Shown: positions 17,106 to 25,134 of the stretch, piece by piece
Numbering within the stretch: the first letter of the stretch is position 1
Layout of the letters: each line of letters begins with the position of its first letter
DNA from: Streptomyces sp. Sge12
GTDB lineage: Bacteria > Actinomycetota > Actinomycetes > Streptomycetales > Streptomycetaceae
Reading direction: 5' to 3'
NCBI RefSeq assembly: GCF_002080455.1
Contig: NZ_CP020555.1
Coordinates: 1,550,001 to 1,614,000, forward strand
Length of the DNA stretch: 64,000 bases
Translations under genes and position numbers: made by a program
The notes under the pieces: generated by a model
Told to the model about the DNA's origin: nothing
Database searches by the model: none
What the model saw: only the letters and a program-made list of their open reading frames with translations

Positions 17106-17939
17106 ATGAATGCCGCCACGAACGCCGCCAAGGAGACCGCCGTCTACACGCACGGCCACCACGAGTCGGTCCTGCGCTCGCACCGCTGGCGCACCGCAGA
17201 GAACTCCGCCGCGTACCTGATCGGCGAGCTGCGCCCCGGGATGCGGGTGCTGGACGTCGGCTGCGGCCCGGGCACGATCACCGCGGACCTGGCCGAACTG
17301 GTCGCACCGGGCGGCCGCGTCACCGCCGTCGACGCCGCCGGGGACGTCCTGGAGCAGGCCCGCGCGTACGCCGAGGAGCGCGGACTGGGCGACGCCGTGT
17401 CCTTCGCCGCCGCGGACGTCCACGCGCTGGACTTCCCCGACGACTCCTTCGACGTGGTCCACGCCCACCAGGTGCTCCAGCACGTCGGCGACCCGGTGCA
17501 GGCACTGCGCGAGATGCGGCGGGTGTGCCGGCCGGGCGGGATCGTGGCCGCGCGCGACGCCGACTACGCGGCGATGACCTGGTACCCGGCCGCGCCCGGC
17601 CTGGACGCCTGGCTGGACCTGTACCGGCGGGTGGCCCGCGCCAACGGCGGCGAACCGGACGCGGGCCGCCACCTGCGGGCCTGGGCCCGGGAGGCCGGTT
17701 TCACGGACGTCACCTGCTCGGCGACGGCCTGGTGCTTCGCCACCCCGGAGGAGACCGCCTGGTGGTCGGCCCTGTGGGCGGACCGCACCCGCGCCTCCGC
17801 GTACGCGGCCATCGCCACCCGCGGCGGCCACACCACGACGGAGGACCTGGACGCGGTCGCCGAGTCCTGGCCCGCCTGGGGCGCGCACCCCGACGCGTGG
17901 TTCACGGTCCTGAACGCCGAAATCCTGTGCCGTGCCTGA
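17106..17939 (+). CDS. Class I SAM-dependent methyltransferase
   Basis: Methyltransferase of 277 residues with Rossmann-fold motif I VLDVGCGPGTITADLAE (about residues 49-65), acidic motif II VTAVDAAGDVL, motif III-like AADVHALDFPDDSFDVVHAHQVLQH and post-motif region REMRRVCRPGG. This is the UbiE/methyltransferase-11 type that methylates small molecules; the target cannot be assigned. The C-terminal half carries no extra domain. A candidate -10 TACGGT lies at 17059-17064 and AGGGG precedes the ATG by about eight bases. It ends 15 bases from the convergent DUF5107 gene. Confidence 0.9.
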   Translation: MNAATNAAKETAVYTHGHHESVLRSHRWRTAENSAAYLIGELRPGMRVLDVGCGPGTITADLAELVAPGGRVTAVDAAGDVLEQARAYAEERGLGDAVSFAAADVHALDFPDDSFDVVHAHQVLQHVGDPVQALREMRRVCRPGGIVAARDADYAAMTWYPAAPGLDAWLDLYRRVARANGGEPDAGRHLRAWAREAGFTDVTCSATAWCFATPEETAWWSALWADRTRASAYAAIATRGGHTTTEDLDAVAESWPAWGAHPDAWFTVLNAEILCRA

Positions 17940-17954
17940 CCGCCCGGACGCCCC

Positions 17955-19976
17955 CTAGGCCTTGTCCGGGCCGGGGATCGGGGCCTGGGCATGGGCCTGG
18001 GCCTGGTCGTGGCTTGCGGGCCGCATGCGGAAGTCGTAGCGGGGCGGCAGGGGGCAGTCCGTGAGGGTGGACCAGACCTCGGCCAGGGTCTCCTCGCCCT
18101 CCCGGAGGTCCGGCAGTTCGAAGCCGTCCTCGAAGACCCGGCGGGCCGCCCGCACATGGCCCTCCGCCGCGAGGAGCCGGGCCGCGAGGAGCCGGAAGCG
18201 GCCCTGCTCGCGCAGCGCGGGCCGCAGGCGGTCCCAGACGGCGCGGGCCTGGGGCAGCCGGCCCGCCGCGAGCAGGGCGGCCATCGCCTCCCGGCCGAGC
18301 GCCGACTCCGCTGCCGTCCACGGATCGCCGCCGCGGCTCTCCACGACCAGGTCCTCGAAGGCCGCCGCGAAGCCGTCGGCCGCCCGCTCCGCGTCCCCCG
18401 CCAGGGAGTCCGCCACCGCCAGGCACCGCAGCAGCGGCCACCGCGAGGGGGCCAGCGCCAGCCCGCGCTCCCAGCTGCGTACCGCCTGGGCCACGTCCCC
18501 GGCGTGCCACTGGGCCACGCCCAGGTGGTATTCGGTCAGCGGATCCGCCGGGGCCGTCTCCAGCATGTCCCGCCAGTGCGCGGCGACCAGGCTCGGCCCC
18601 GGCGGGACCACCCGGCGCGGAGCGGGCAGGACCCCCGTGCGCCACAGTGCGAGCCACGGCTCCTGCTCCTCCCCGAGCGTGTCCTCCCCGAAGGGCGTGC
18701 CCGGCAGTTCGATGCCCCCGCGCAGCACCTCCAGCGCGCCCCAGCCCGAGCCCTGCGCCAGCCGCTCCCCCGGTTCGGTGTCGGCGCAGCCGCGCCACGC
18801 CTCGTACGCCGCGTCCACCCGCTCCCGCGGCAGCACGGCCTCCAGCGCGCCCTCCGCCGCGCCGCGGGCCGCCGTCCAGTCCGCGCCGTGCACCTGTGCC
18901 GGCTCCGCCGACAGCGGCCCGTACGCCTCCAGCCAGCTGAACTCCGCGCCGCCCTCCAGCCGTACGTGCTCCAGCTGGGTCCGGGCCAGTCCGGCCTGGA
19001 TCTCGGCGTAGCCGCCCGTACCCGGCTCGGTGAGCCACTCCTGCCAGCGCCGGCCCCCACCGCCCGCGCCCCACACGAAGAGCTTGCGCCCGCGCAGCCG
19101 CGCGGTGGAGGTCTGCACGAGCCCGTGCCCGGCGGCGTCCAGCGAGGCGATCCAGGGCCGGGCTCCGCTCGGGACCTCGTAGAAGAAGTCGGCCGGGTAC
19201 TCGCCGCGCAGCGGGTACGTACGGTCCGCGCCCTCCCACTCCGGTACGGGGATGCGGCGCAGCGCGCGCTCGTACCCGAAGTGCCAGGCCTCGTCGGCGG
19301 GGGCGAGCACCCGGGTGCCGGGGTCCTCCGGGACGGCGATGTTGGACCACCAGTACACGGGGGCGGGCCGCTCGTGCGGGTTGCGCACGCGGACGCCGAC
19401 GTAGAGGAACTCCGAGGCCTCGGGCAGCCACAGGTCCACCTGGAACGGCAGGTCGCGCAGGCGCTCCCACTCCCACAGCCGGACCATCACGCCCCCGTCC
19501 GGGGCGGGTACGAGCGCGGCGTGCAGCGGGGCGCAGGAGAGGGTCGTGTGGCCGGTCGCGCCGGTGTTCCACTCGATGCCGCCGGAGAACCAGGCACCGT
19601 TGAGCGCGAAGTTGGCGGGCTGGAAGACCGGGTTGCGGTAGAGCAGTTCGCGCCGGGTCGGCAGGTGCACGAGCGAGTGGACGCGCCCGCCGAGCCCCGG
19701 CAGCACCGTGACGCGGAGGTGGTCGTTCTCGATGACGATCGAGTCGAACTCCCGCTCCGTGCGCTCCCGTCCGTACCCGTCGCGGATCGGTGCGGGCAGC
19801 AGCGAGCGCAGCGGCTCGTAGCGGATCTGCCGCGCCATGTCGCGCGGCATTCCCTCGAGGGCACGGTCGTCCAGGGTGTGCATCTCGTCGGGCGCGCGCA
19901 GGGCGGGCAGCGGGTTGTCCGAGCCCAACGGGGCTGCGGGGAGGGTCAGTACGGCGCGTCGGACGGTGGTGGCCAT
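17955..19976 (-). CDS. DUF5107 domain protein with C-terminal TPR-like repeats
   Basis: Protein of about 673 residues. The first 350 or so match the DUF5107 pattern, a galactose-mutarotase-like beta fold (VTVLPGLGGRVHSLVHL, GIEWNTGATGHTT, YWWSNIAVPE). The C-terminal 250 residues form helical repeats of TPR type (DPLTEYHLGVAQWHAGDVAQAVRSWERGLALAPSRWPLLRCLA and following). DUF5107 proteins are often found with carbohydrate-degrading enzymes and probably bind or process sugars, but function is not established. The ATG is the first that fits the domain; no clear ribosome site is seen before it. There is no signal peptide, so it is probably cytoplasmic. Confidence 0.85.
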   Translation of the reverse strand: MATTVRRAVLTLPAAPLGSDNPLPALRAPDEMHTLDDRALEGMPRDMARQIRYEPLRSLLPAPIRDGYGRERTEREFDSIVIENDHLRVTVLPGLGGRVHSLVHLPTRRELLYRNPVFQPANFALNGAWFSGGIEWNTGATGHTTLSCAPLHAALVPAPDGGVMVRLWEWERLRDLPFQVDLWLPEASEFLYVGVRVRNPHERPAPVYWWSNIAVPEDPGTRVLAPADEAWHFGYERALRRIPVPEWEGADRTYPLRGEYPADFFYEVPSGARPWIASLDAAGHGLVQTSTARLRGRKLFVWGAGGGGRRWQEWLTEPGTGGYAEIQAGLARTQLEHVRLEGGAEFSWLEAYGPLSAEPAQVHGADWTAARGAAEGALEAVLPRERVDAAYEAWRGCADTEPGERLAQGSGWGALEVLRGGIELPGTPFGEDTLGEEQEPWLALWRTGVLPAPRRVVPPGPSLVAAHWRDMLETAPADPLTEYHLGVAQWHAGDVAQAVRSWERGLALAPSRWPLLRCLAVADSLAGDAERAADGFAAAFEDLVVESRGGDPWTAAESALGREAMAALLAAGRLPQARAVWDRLRPALREQGRFRLLAARLLAAEGHVRAARRVFEDGFELPDLREGEETLAEVWSTLTDCPLPPRYDFRMRPASHDQAQAHAQAPIPGPDKA

Positions 19977-20098
19977 GGAGAAATGGAACACGCCCGGGCG
20001 GCCGGTGCACAGGGGTTCCGCGGAGGACCACCGGTCAGGATTACGCAAAGCCCCGCCACCGCGAGCCCGGCCCGACACCGGCCCGGCCCGACACCGGC

Positions 20099-20998
20099 CT
20101 AGGCGAAGGCGCCGGCCACGAGATCGGCGAGGAGGGCGCCCGCACGGCCGTCCGGGTCCAGGTCCGGGTCGTAGATGGTGACGTTGATCCCGGCGCAGCG
20201 CGGTGAACGCACCAACACGGCCAGCAGTTCGGCCAGTTCGTCGGGGACCAGGCCGCCGGGGTCGGGGCTGTCCACGGCCGGCATGACGGCCGGGTCCAGT
20301 ACGTCGGCGTCCAGGTGCACCCAGAACCCGGCGGTGTCCGGCGGGTGCAGCCCGTCCAGTGCCGCCCGCGCCACCGGGCCCGCACCGCATCGGCGGATCT
20401 GCCCGACGGTGGCGACGGAGATCCCGGCCGCGTGCAGCTCGGGAAGGTCCGGGTCGCCGTCGCGCAGCCCGAAGAGCCGCACGTCCTCGTCGCGCAGGTA
20501 CGGCGAGAGCCCCTCCAGGTCCGACAGGTCGGCCTGGCCGCGCCCGGTGGAGAGGGCGAGCTCCTCACCGCCGGCCGCGCCCACGGGTCCGTTCACGGCC
20601 GCGTTGCCGGGGTGGCGGAAGTCGGCGGAGCCGTCGATGGCGGCCAGCCCGTAGCGCCCGAGGCGGCGCATCGCGAGGGCGGCGCCGAGCTGGATGGAGC
20701 AGTCGCCGCCGAGCACGACGGGGAACTCCCCGGCCCGCAGGTGCCGTTCGATGCGGTCGGCGAGGGTGACGGTGTACGCGGCGAGGGCCTCGGCGTGGAA
20801 CACGCCGTCGCCCTCCCGCCAGTCGCCGCGGTCGTAGCGCGGCGGCACGACCACCCCGCCCTCGCGGGCACCGAGCCGGGCGAGCAGTCCCTGTTCGCGC
20901 AGGGCCCCGGCGAGCTTGTAGACGCCCGGGACGGCGCCGGGCGCGGGCGGGCGCAGGCCGAGGTTGGAGGGGGCGTCGAGGAGCACGAGGGTTCGCAT
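20099..20998 (-). CDS. Arginase/agmatinase-family protein with substituted metal ligands
   Basis: Ureohydrolase-fold protein of 299 residues. The family motifs are recognisable but altered: GGDCS near residue 98 (arginase has GGDHS), DGSADFRHP near residue 121 (arginase has DAHxD) and WVHLDADVLDPAVMPAVDSP near residue 229, which keeps the SxDxDxxDPxxxP aspartates. Two histidine ligands of the binuclear manganese site thus read Cys and Ser. GGDCS I know from other actinobacterial members, but the DGSAD loss is less usual. It may be an inactive or differently metallated hydrolase. The ATG sits three to four bases behind GAGGGC. It is divergent from the unknown gene at 21130. Confidence 0.8.
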   Translation of the reverse strand: MRTLVLLDAPSNLGLRPPAPGAVPGVYKLAGALREQGLLARLGAREGGVVVPPRYDRGDWREGDGVFHAEALAAYTVTLADRIERHLRAGEFPVVLGGDCSIQLGAALAMRRLGRYGLAAIDGSADFRHPGNAAVNGPVGAAGGEELALSTGRGQADLSDLEGLSPYLRDEDVRLFGLRDGDPDLPELHAAGISVATVGQIRRCGAGPVARAALDGLHPPDTAGFWVHLDADVLDPAVMPAVDSPDPGGLVPDELAELLAVLVRSPRCAGINVTIYDPDLDPDGRAGALLADLVAGAFA

Positions 20999-21129
20999 GC
21001 CCTCATCCTGGGCGATGCGACCCCTCGGGGGCCGGCGTTTCCGCGGTGCCGGCCCCCGGCGCTCGTGCTCGCGCCGGGCGCCGTCGACATCGGCGCAGGG
21101 GTGTGGGGACGTGTGACAGCATCGGGCGG

Positions 21130-21849
21130 GTGGTCACGGACGGAACGGGAACGACGTTGCTGCGCAAGGCCGCTTTGAACAATGCCGCCTGGTGCGACGC
21201 GGTCTGCCGGGCGCACGGGGTGGCTCCGCGGTACGAGGGCGACGGGCTCTGGGTCAGTCCGCGGCGGACGCCGCCGATGTATCCCGATGCCGTGACCCTG
21301 GAGCCGGGCGTACCGGCCGAGCGGGTGCTCCTGGGGGTCGACACCGACTCCCCCGGCTGCTCGGTCAAGGACAGCTTCGCCGATCTCGATCTGGCCGGGG
21401 CCGGCTTCGAGGTGTTGTTCGAGGCGCAGTGGATCCACCGTCCGGCCGGGGCGCCGCTCCCGGCGGCGGAGGCAGAGGCGGGCGGCCCGGAGTGGTCGGA
21501 GGTCACGGACGCCGCGGAGCTGGCCGGCTGGGAGGCCGCGAGCGGCGGGGTGTTCCGTCCGGAGCTGCTCGGCGAGGGGACCGTGTTCCTGGCCGGTCGC
21601 GCCGGGGGCCGGATCGTCGCCGGGGCCGTCGCGAGCACCGGCGGGGGCGTGGTCGGGGTGTCCAACGTGTTCGGAGCCGCCTGGGCGGGGGTCCTCTGCG
21701 CGGTCGCCGTGCGGTGGCCGGAGCTGGACGTGGTCGGCTACGAGCACGGGGAGGACCTCGAGGCGGCGCTCCGGGCCGGGTTCACGCCGATCGGGCCGGT
21801 ACGGGTATGGCTGCGAGCCGGCGGCGCGGACCACGCTTCGGCCGATTGA
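21130..21849 (+). CDS. Protein of unknown function, possible GNAT-like C-terminal half
   Basis: Protein of about 239 residues. The N-terminal part (LRKAALNNAAWCDAVCRAHG, GLWVSPRRTPPMYPDAVTLEPG) and the C-terminal part (GGVFRPELLGEGTVFLAGRAGGRIVAGAVASTGGGVVGVSNVF and a final GYEHGEDLEAALRAGFTPIGPVRVWLR) resemble the layout of actinobacterial proteins that place a divergent acetyltransferase (GNAT) domain after an unknown domain. The ending GFTPIGPVRVWLR is like the last GNAT strands. I do not see a clear acetyl-CoA pyrophosphate loop, so catalysis is uncertain. The GTG at 21130 has only a weak GGGCGG upstream. Confidence 0.65.
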   Translation: MVTDGTGTTLLRKAALNNAAWCDAVCRAHGVAPRYEGDGLWVSPRRTPPMYPDAVTLEPGVPAERVLLGVDTDSPGCSVKDSFADLDLAGAGFEVLFEAQWIHRPAGAPLPAAEAEAGGPEWSEVTDAAELAGWEAASGGVFRPELLGEGTVFLAGRAGGRIVAGAVASTGGGVVGVSNVFGAAWAGVLCAVAVRWPELDVVGYEHGEDLEAALRAGFTPIGPVRVWLRAGGADHASAD

Positions 21850-21859
21850 TCCACTTCGC

Positions 21860-22220
21860 GTGGGACCGGCGCGGTGCCATCTGCTCGGACCGGTCGGCGC
21901 TATCGGTGCCCTGTTGGGGCTCGTCCTCGTCCGGGCGGACGCCGGGCCCTGCCCGCGGCCGCCGCCGTCGCCCTGCGCGTACTCGCGAGCGCCTCCTCCC
22001 TCCGGCTGCTCCTCGCACCGCGTCGGGCCGGCGCACCCCGTGACGCCGGCTGGACCGGGACTGCGCCACGGCCTCCTGCTGTACGTCCCGCTGGCCATGG
22101 CGGCCAGGATCAGTCCGGTCGTCGGCCTGCACGTCTTCGGCCTCGCCGTCATCGCGGCGGTCGCGGGCAGCACCCCCGGCGCCCTGCTGCTCGCCACCGT
22201 CGCCCGGAGCCGACACCGTT
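21860..22220 (+). pseudogene. Frameshifted remnant of a small multi-TM membrane protein
   Basis: Gene-free in the usual sense, but the plus strand encodes hydrophobic protein if read frame A-B-A. Frame A at 21881-21947 gives GPVGAIGALLGLVLVRADAG, frame B from 21946 to about 22060 gives ALPAAAAVALRVLASASSL and more, and frame A from 22061 to 22220 gives LRHGLLLYVPLAMAARISP then GLHVFGLAVIAAVAG. The pieces join without gap or overlap, as expected of two compensating frameshifts in one ancestral membrane gene of four or five segments. It has no ribosome site and runs directly into the 3' end of the convergent efflux-pump gene. A sequencing error in a GC-rich tract is the main alternative. Confidence 0.45.
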
Positions 22221-22231
22221 CTTCAGTAGTG

Positions 22232-23608
22232 TCAGTCCGAATGCCGGTGGTGCTCTGTCCCCCGCGCGTCAAACCTCGGCCTGGCGGAGGGTGTGCCGGG
22301 CAGGCGCGGTTCGCGACGGTTGGGCCACCGGCCCTTCAGCTGCTGGTGGACCTTGACGCGTCTGCGGTCGATGTGCCGGCGCGGCCGCCGGTGCCCGGCA
22401 GGTCCTTGGCGAGCCGGCCTGCGAGTGCGCTCACCGGGCATCGGCCGGGTGAGGACGCCGAGTGTGAGCAGAGCGAGCGCCGGCAGTACGGCGACGATGA
22501 TTCCCATCGGCAAGGCGTCGGTGGCGCCACCCGCGCCGGCCAGCGGGGCAAGTGCCCCGCCGATCATGAACTGGCTGAAGCCGAGCAGCGCGGCGGCCGA
22601 CCCGGCGTGTCCGCCGTGGTCGGCCAGGGCCTGGGCCGCGGCGTTCGGCATGACGAGGCCCACGCTGGAGACCAGGACGAACAGGCCGATCAGGAGCGCG
22701 GGCAGGGGTGCCCGTGTCAGCACCGCGCCCAAGACCGTGGTGCCACCGGCTGTCGCGCCCAGCAGACCGGCGAGCAGCAGCACGCGGGCGCCGGCCCGGG
22801 CCACCAGCCGGCCGCTGATCTGGGCGGCCGCAATGAGTCCGGCGGCGTTGACGGCGAACACGGCGCTGTACTGCTGCGGTGACAGGCCGTGGATCTCCTG
22901 CAAGACGAACGGCGAGCCGGAGATGTAGGCGAACATCGCCGCGAAGACCAGGCCGTTGGCCAGGACGTACCCGGTGAAGACCCGGTCGCCGAGCAGCTGC
23001 CCGACGACAGCCGGCAGCGGCTGGCGTGGCGCGGAGGACCGGGTCTCCGGCAGTCCTGCGGCGGAGGCCGCCAGCATCACCGCGCCGAGTACGGCCAGGG
23101 CCACGAAGATCCCCGGCCAGGCCGTGACGCGCAGCAGCTGGCCGCCGAGGACCGGCGCGAACACCGGCGCCAGGCCGGTGATCAAGGTCAGTGCGGAGAA
23201 GAGGCGTGCGGTGCGGGTTCCGGAGGTGCGGTCGCGGACCATGGCGTTGGCGATGACGATGCCGAACGCCCCGCCGATGCCCTGGACCAGGCGTAGGCCG
23301 ACGAGGGTCCGGACGTCGGGCGCCACCGCGCAGAGCGCGCTGGCGATCGTGTAGAGGGCGAGGCCCGCCAGCAACGGACGCCGCCGGCCGTAGGTGTCGC
23401 TCAGCGGCCCGGCGATCAGCTGCCCGATGGCCAGCCCGGCCAGGCAGGCGGTGATGGTGAGCTGGGTGGCCGCGGCGCCGGCGCGCAGGTCGCCGGCGAG
23501 GTCCGGCAGTCCGGGCAGGTAGCCGTCGATGGACAGTGGTCCCAGGGCCACGAGCGCTGCGAGCAGGACGATGAAGCGGGTTTGCCGGCCGGCGGCGTCG
23601 TTGCTCAT
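22232..23608 (-). CDS. MFS drug efflux transporter, Bcr/CflA type
   Basis: Twelve-helix transporter of 458 residues. It starts with ALVALGPLSIDGYLPGLPDLA, the DHA1 Bcr/CflA-type first helix, followed by the MFS loop motif GPLSDTYGRRRPLLAG and motif C-like GGAFGIVIANAMVRD in helix 4-5. This family exports drugs and amino acids by proton antiport. The last membrane segment ends near residue 395, yet the frame runs on for some 60 basic, hydrophilic residues (RRPARQGPAGHRRPRRH and on), longer than is usual, as though the native stop was lost at the cassette edge. It is the third gene of an operon with the NmrA-like and MBL genes, three bases downstream of the former. Confidence 0.88.
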   Translation of the reverse strand: MSNDAAGRQTRFIVLLAALVALGPLSIDGYLPGLPDLAGDLRAGAAATQLTITACLAGLAIGQLIAGPLSDTYGRRRPLLAGLALYTIASALCAVAPDVRTLVGLRLVQGIGGAFGIVIANAMVRDRTSGTRTARLFSALTLITGLAPVFAPVLGGQLLRVTAWPGIFVALAVLGAVMLAASAAGLPETRSSAPRQPLPAVVGQLLGDRVFTGYVLANGLVFAAMFAYISGSPFVLQEIHGLSPQQYSAVFAVNAAGLIAAAQISGRLVARAGARVLLLAGLLGATAGGTTVLGAVLTRAPLPALLIGLFVLVSSVGLVMPNAAAQALADHGGHAGSAAALLGFSQFMIGGALAPLAGAGGATDALPMGIIVAVLPALALLTLGVLTRPMPGERTRRPARQGPAGHRRPRRHIDRRRVKVHQQLKGRWPNRREPRLPGTPSARPRFDARGTEHHRHSD

Positions 23609-23611
23609 GGC

Positions 23612-24256
23612 TCAGTACGCCACGGTGATGCGGCGGCGGATCGCGGTGCCGCTCTCGATCGTGTCGGCCAAGGCGATCGCGTAGTCGGCGTACGAGATGC
23701 GGCTGTTGCCGTCGTCGTCGGTGAGCAGGGTGTCCCCGGCGCTGCGGTAGGCCCCGGTCCGCTCGCCCGCTCCGATGACTGCGGCGGGCGACACGTACGT
23801 CCAGTCGAGGTCGTGCACGCCGCGGTAGAGGTCGAGCGCTTCGGACTGGGCCTCGGCGTTGGCCTTCCACAGCGCGGGGAAGTCCGGGTCGTCCATGACC
23901 CGGGCGCCGGTGGGCGTGCGCAGGCTACCGGCACCGCCGATGGTGACCAGTCGGGTGACGCCGGCCCGGCGGAGTCCGTCGATCAGCGCACGGGCGGCAC
24001 CGACGATCGTGGCGCGGTCGTTCTCCTGGCCGATCCGGGGGCCGACGGCCGAGAGCACGGCGTCGTGGGAGGCGGCGAGTCCGGCGACCGCCGCGGGGTC
24101 GGTGACGTCACCGGTGGTCACGGTCAGGGCCTTGTGCCCCAGTCCGTCGATGTGGCCGGCTCGGGTGACCGCGGTGACGGTGTGGCCGCGACGCAGTAGT
24201 TCCTCGGTGGTGGGCCGGCCGATGTTGCCGCTGGCACCGAACAGGACGATCTTCAT
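23612..24256 (-). CDS. NAD(P)-binding protein, NmrA/SDR-a7 like
   Basis: Atypical short-chain dehydrogenase-fold protein of 214 residues with the nucleotide motif GASGNIG near residue 8, TTGDVTDPAAVAGL at the second strand, LSAVGP at the fourth and VTIGGAGSL where extended SDRs place the catalytic region; the Tyr-x-x-x-Lys pair is missing. The KIVLFGASGNIGRPTTEELLRRGHTVTAVTR start fits NAD(P)H-binding sensors or reductases such as YwnB/NmrA. AAGGAGCAGC eight bases before the ATG gives a strong ribosome site. It is second in the operon controlled by the divergent HxlR-type gene; related SDR proteins are common HxlR-regulated genes. Confidence 0.88.
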   Translation of the reverse strand: MKIVLFGASGNIGRPTTEELLRRGHTVTAVTRAGHIDGLGHKALTVTTGDVTDPAAVAGLAASHDAVLSAVGPRIGQENDRATIVGAARALIDGLRRAGVTRLVTIGGAGSLRTPTGARVMDDPDFPALWKANAEAQSEALDLYRGVHDLDWTYVSPAAVIGAGERTGAYRSAGDTLLTDDDGNSRISYADYAIALADTIESGTAIRRRITVAY

Positions 24257-24279
24257 GTGCTGCTCCTTGTTTCTGATGG

Positions 24280-25032
24280 TCACAGGACGGGCTGGCCGTC
24301 GGCGACGATGGCCGCGGTGATGCCGCGCTCGTCGGCGGCGTGCTGGAAGCGCTGCTCGATATCGGGTTGTTCGGTGTAGAACGGCGGGTTGTGGAACAGG
24401 CCGTAGTGCATGGCGCAGACGGTGCCGGCGCCGAGTGCGACGGCGGCCTCGACGCCCTGCTCGGGGGTCATGGTCGCCGGGACGTTGGCCGCGTAGCCCT
24501 CGAAGTGGGCGATCACGCCGTTGACCGGGACGAACGCGACGTCGAACGGGCCGTGGTCGCGGGCGATCTGCCACCAGCTGCCGTGCCACTGGGTGTCGCC
24601 GCAGTGGATGACCCGCCGGCCGGCGCCTTCGACGACCCAGGCGACCTGGTCACAGTCGTTGCCGCGCCAGTCCAGCGAGGTCACCGAGGTGACGGTCAGC
24701 TCTCCGATGCGCCGTGACCGGCCCAGGTCCTGGGCGACGGGGGTGATGCCCGCCTCGCGCAGCCCGGCCGCGCTGGGGGTGTGGCAGCCGATCGTGCCGG
24801 TGGCCGCGATCCGGGCGATCAGGTCGTGGTCGTAGTGGTCGGGGTGCAGGTGGGTGATGAGGGCGTGGGTGCCGGGCGGGGTATCGACCGGGTCGACCGG
24901 CCGGTGCGGCGGCCCCATCACCGGCGCCAGCGGAGCGACGTTCTCGAGCGGGTCGATCAGCAGGCGGGTGTCGCCGAGACGGATCTCGACGCCGGCCCAG
25001 GCCAGCCGGCGGACGGAAAGGGTGGGGGTCAT
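24280..25032 (-). CDS. MBL-fold metallo-hydrolase (UlaG-like), first gene of HxlR-linked operon
   Basis: Hydrolase of 250 residues with the UlaG-type metal motifs: RLAWAGVEIRLG at the start, THLHPDHYDHD, VIHCGDTQWHGSW and AMHYGLFHNPPFY. The substrate is not evident. It leads an operon with the NAD(P)-binding gene (24 bases downstream) and the efflux pump. The promoter is readable on the minus strand: -35 TTGACT (25065-25070), an 18-bp spacer and -10 TAGCGT (25041-25046), which places the transcript start within about three bases of the ATG, so the mRNA is leaderless or nearly so. An 8-bp dyad covers the -35 and spacer, predicting repression by the HxlR protein. Confidence 0.88.
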   Translation of the reverse strand: MTPTLSVRRLAWAGVEIRLGDTRLLIDPLENVAPLAPVMGPPHRPVDPVDTPPGTHALITHLHPDHYDHDLIARIAATGTIGCHTPSAAGLREAGITPVAQDLGRSRRIGELTVTSVTSLDWRGNDCDQVAWVVEGAGRRVIHCGDTQWHGSWWQIARDHGPFDVAFVPVNGVIAHFEGYAANVPATMTPEQGVEAAVALGAGTVCAMHYGLFHNPPFYTEQPDIEQRFQHAADERGITAAIVADGQPVL

Positions 25033-25053
25033 GGGCAGCGACGCTAGACCGAC

Positions 25054-25074
25054 CTTGTTGAGAAAGTCAACAAG
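25054..25074. promoter_or_regulatory. Perfect dyad over the MBL operon promoter (candidate HxlR operator)
   Basis: CTTGTTGA, five bases (GAAAG), then TCAACAAG: perfect 8-bp arms. It covers the -35 box TTGACT of the minus-strand operon and part of its spacer, an ideal place for a repressor. Its right arm contributes the first of three TCAACA hexamers spaced exactly 21 bp apart (25067, 25088, 25109). Confidence 0.7.
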
Positions 25075-25082
25075 AGAGTTTT

Positions 25083-25124
25083 GAATCTCAACACCCCGAT
25101 GTAGAATCTCAACACCACGATGTA
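25083..25124 (+). repeat. Two tandem 21-bp direct repeats upstream of the hxlR-type gene
   Basis: Copies at 25083-25103 and 25104-25124 are head to tail and differ at one base (GAATCTCAACACCCCGATG versus GAATCTCAACACCACGATG, both followed by TA). The 21-bp period equals two DNA helical turns. The end of the second copy supplies the TA of the -10 hexamer TAGGGT (25123-25128), so binding here should block or control the regulator's own promoter. Confidence 0.75.
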
Positions 25125-25134
25125 GGGTGGTGGC

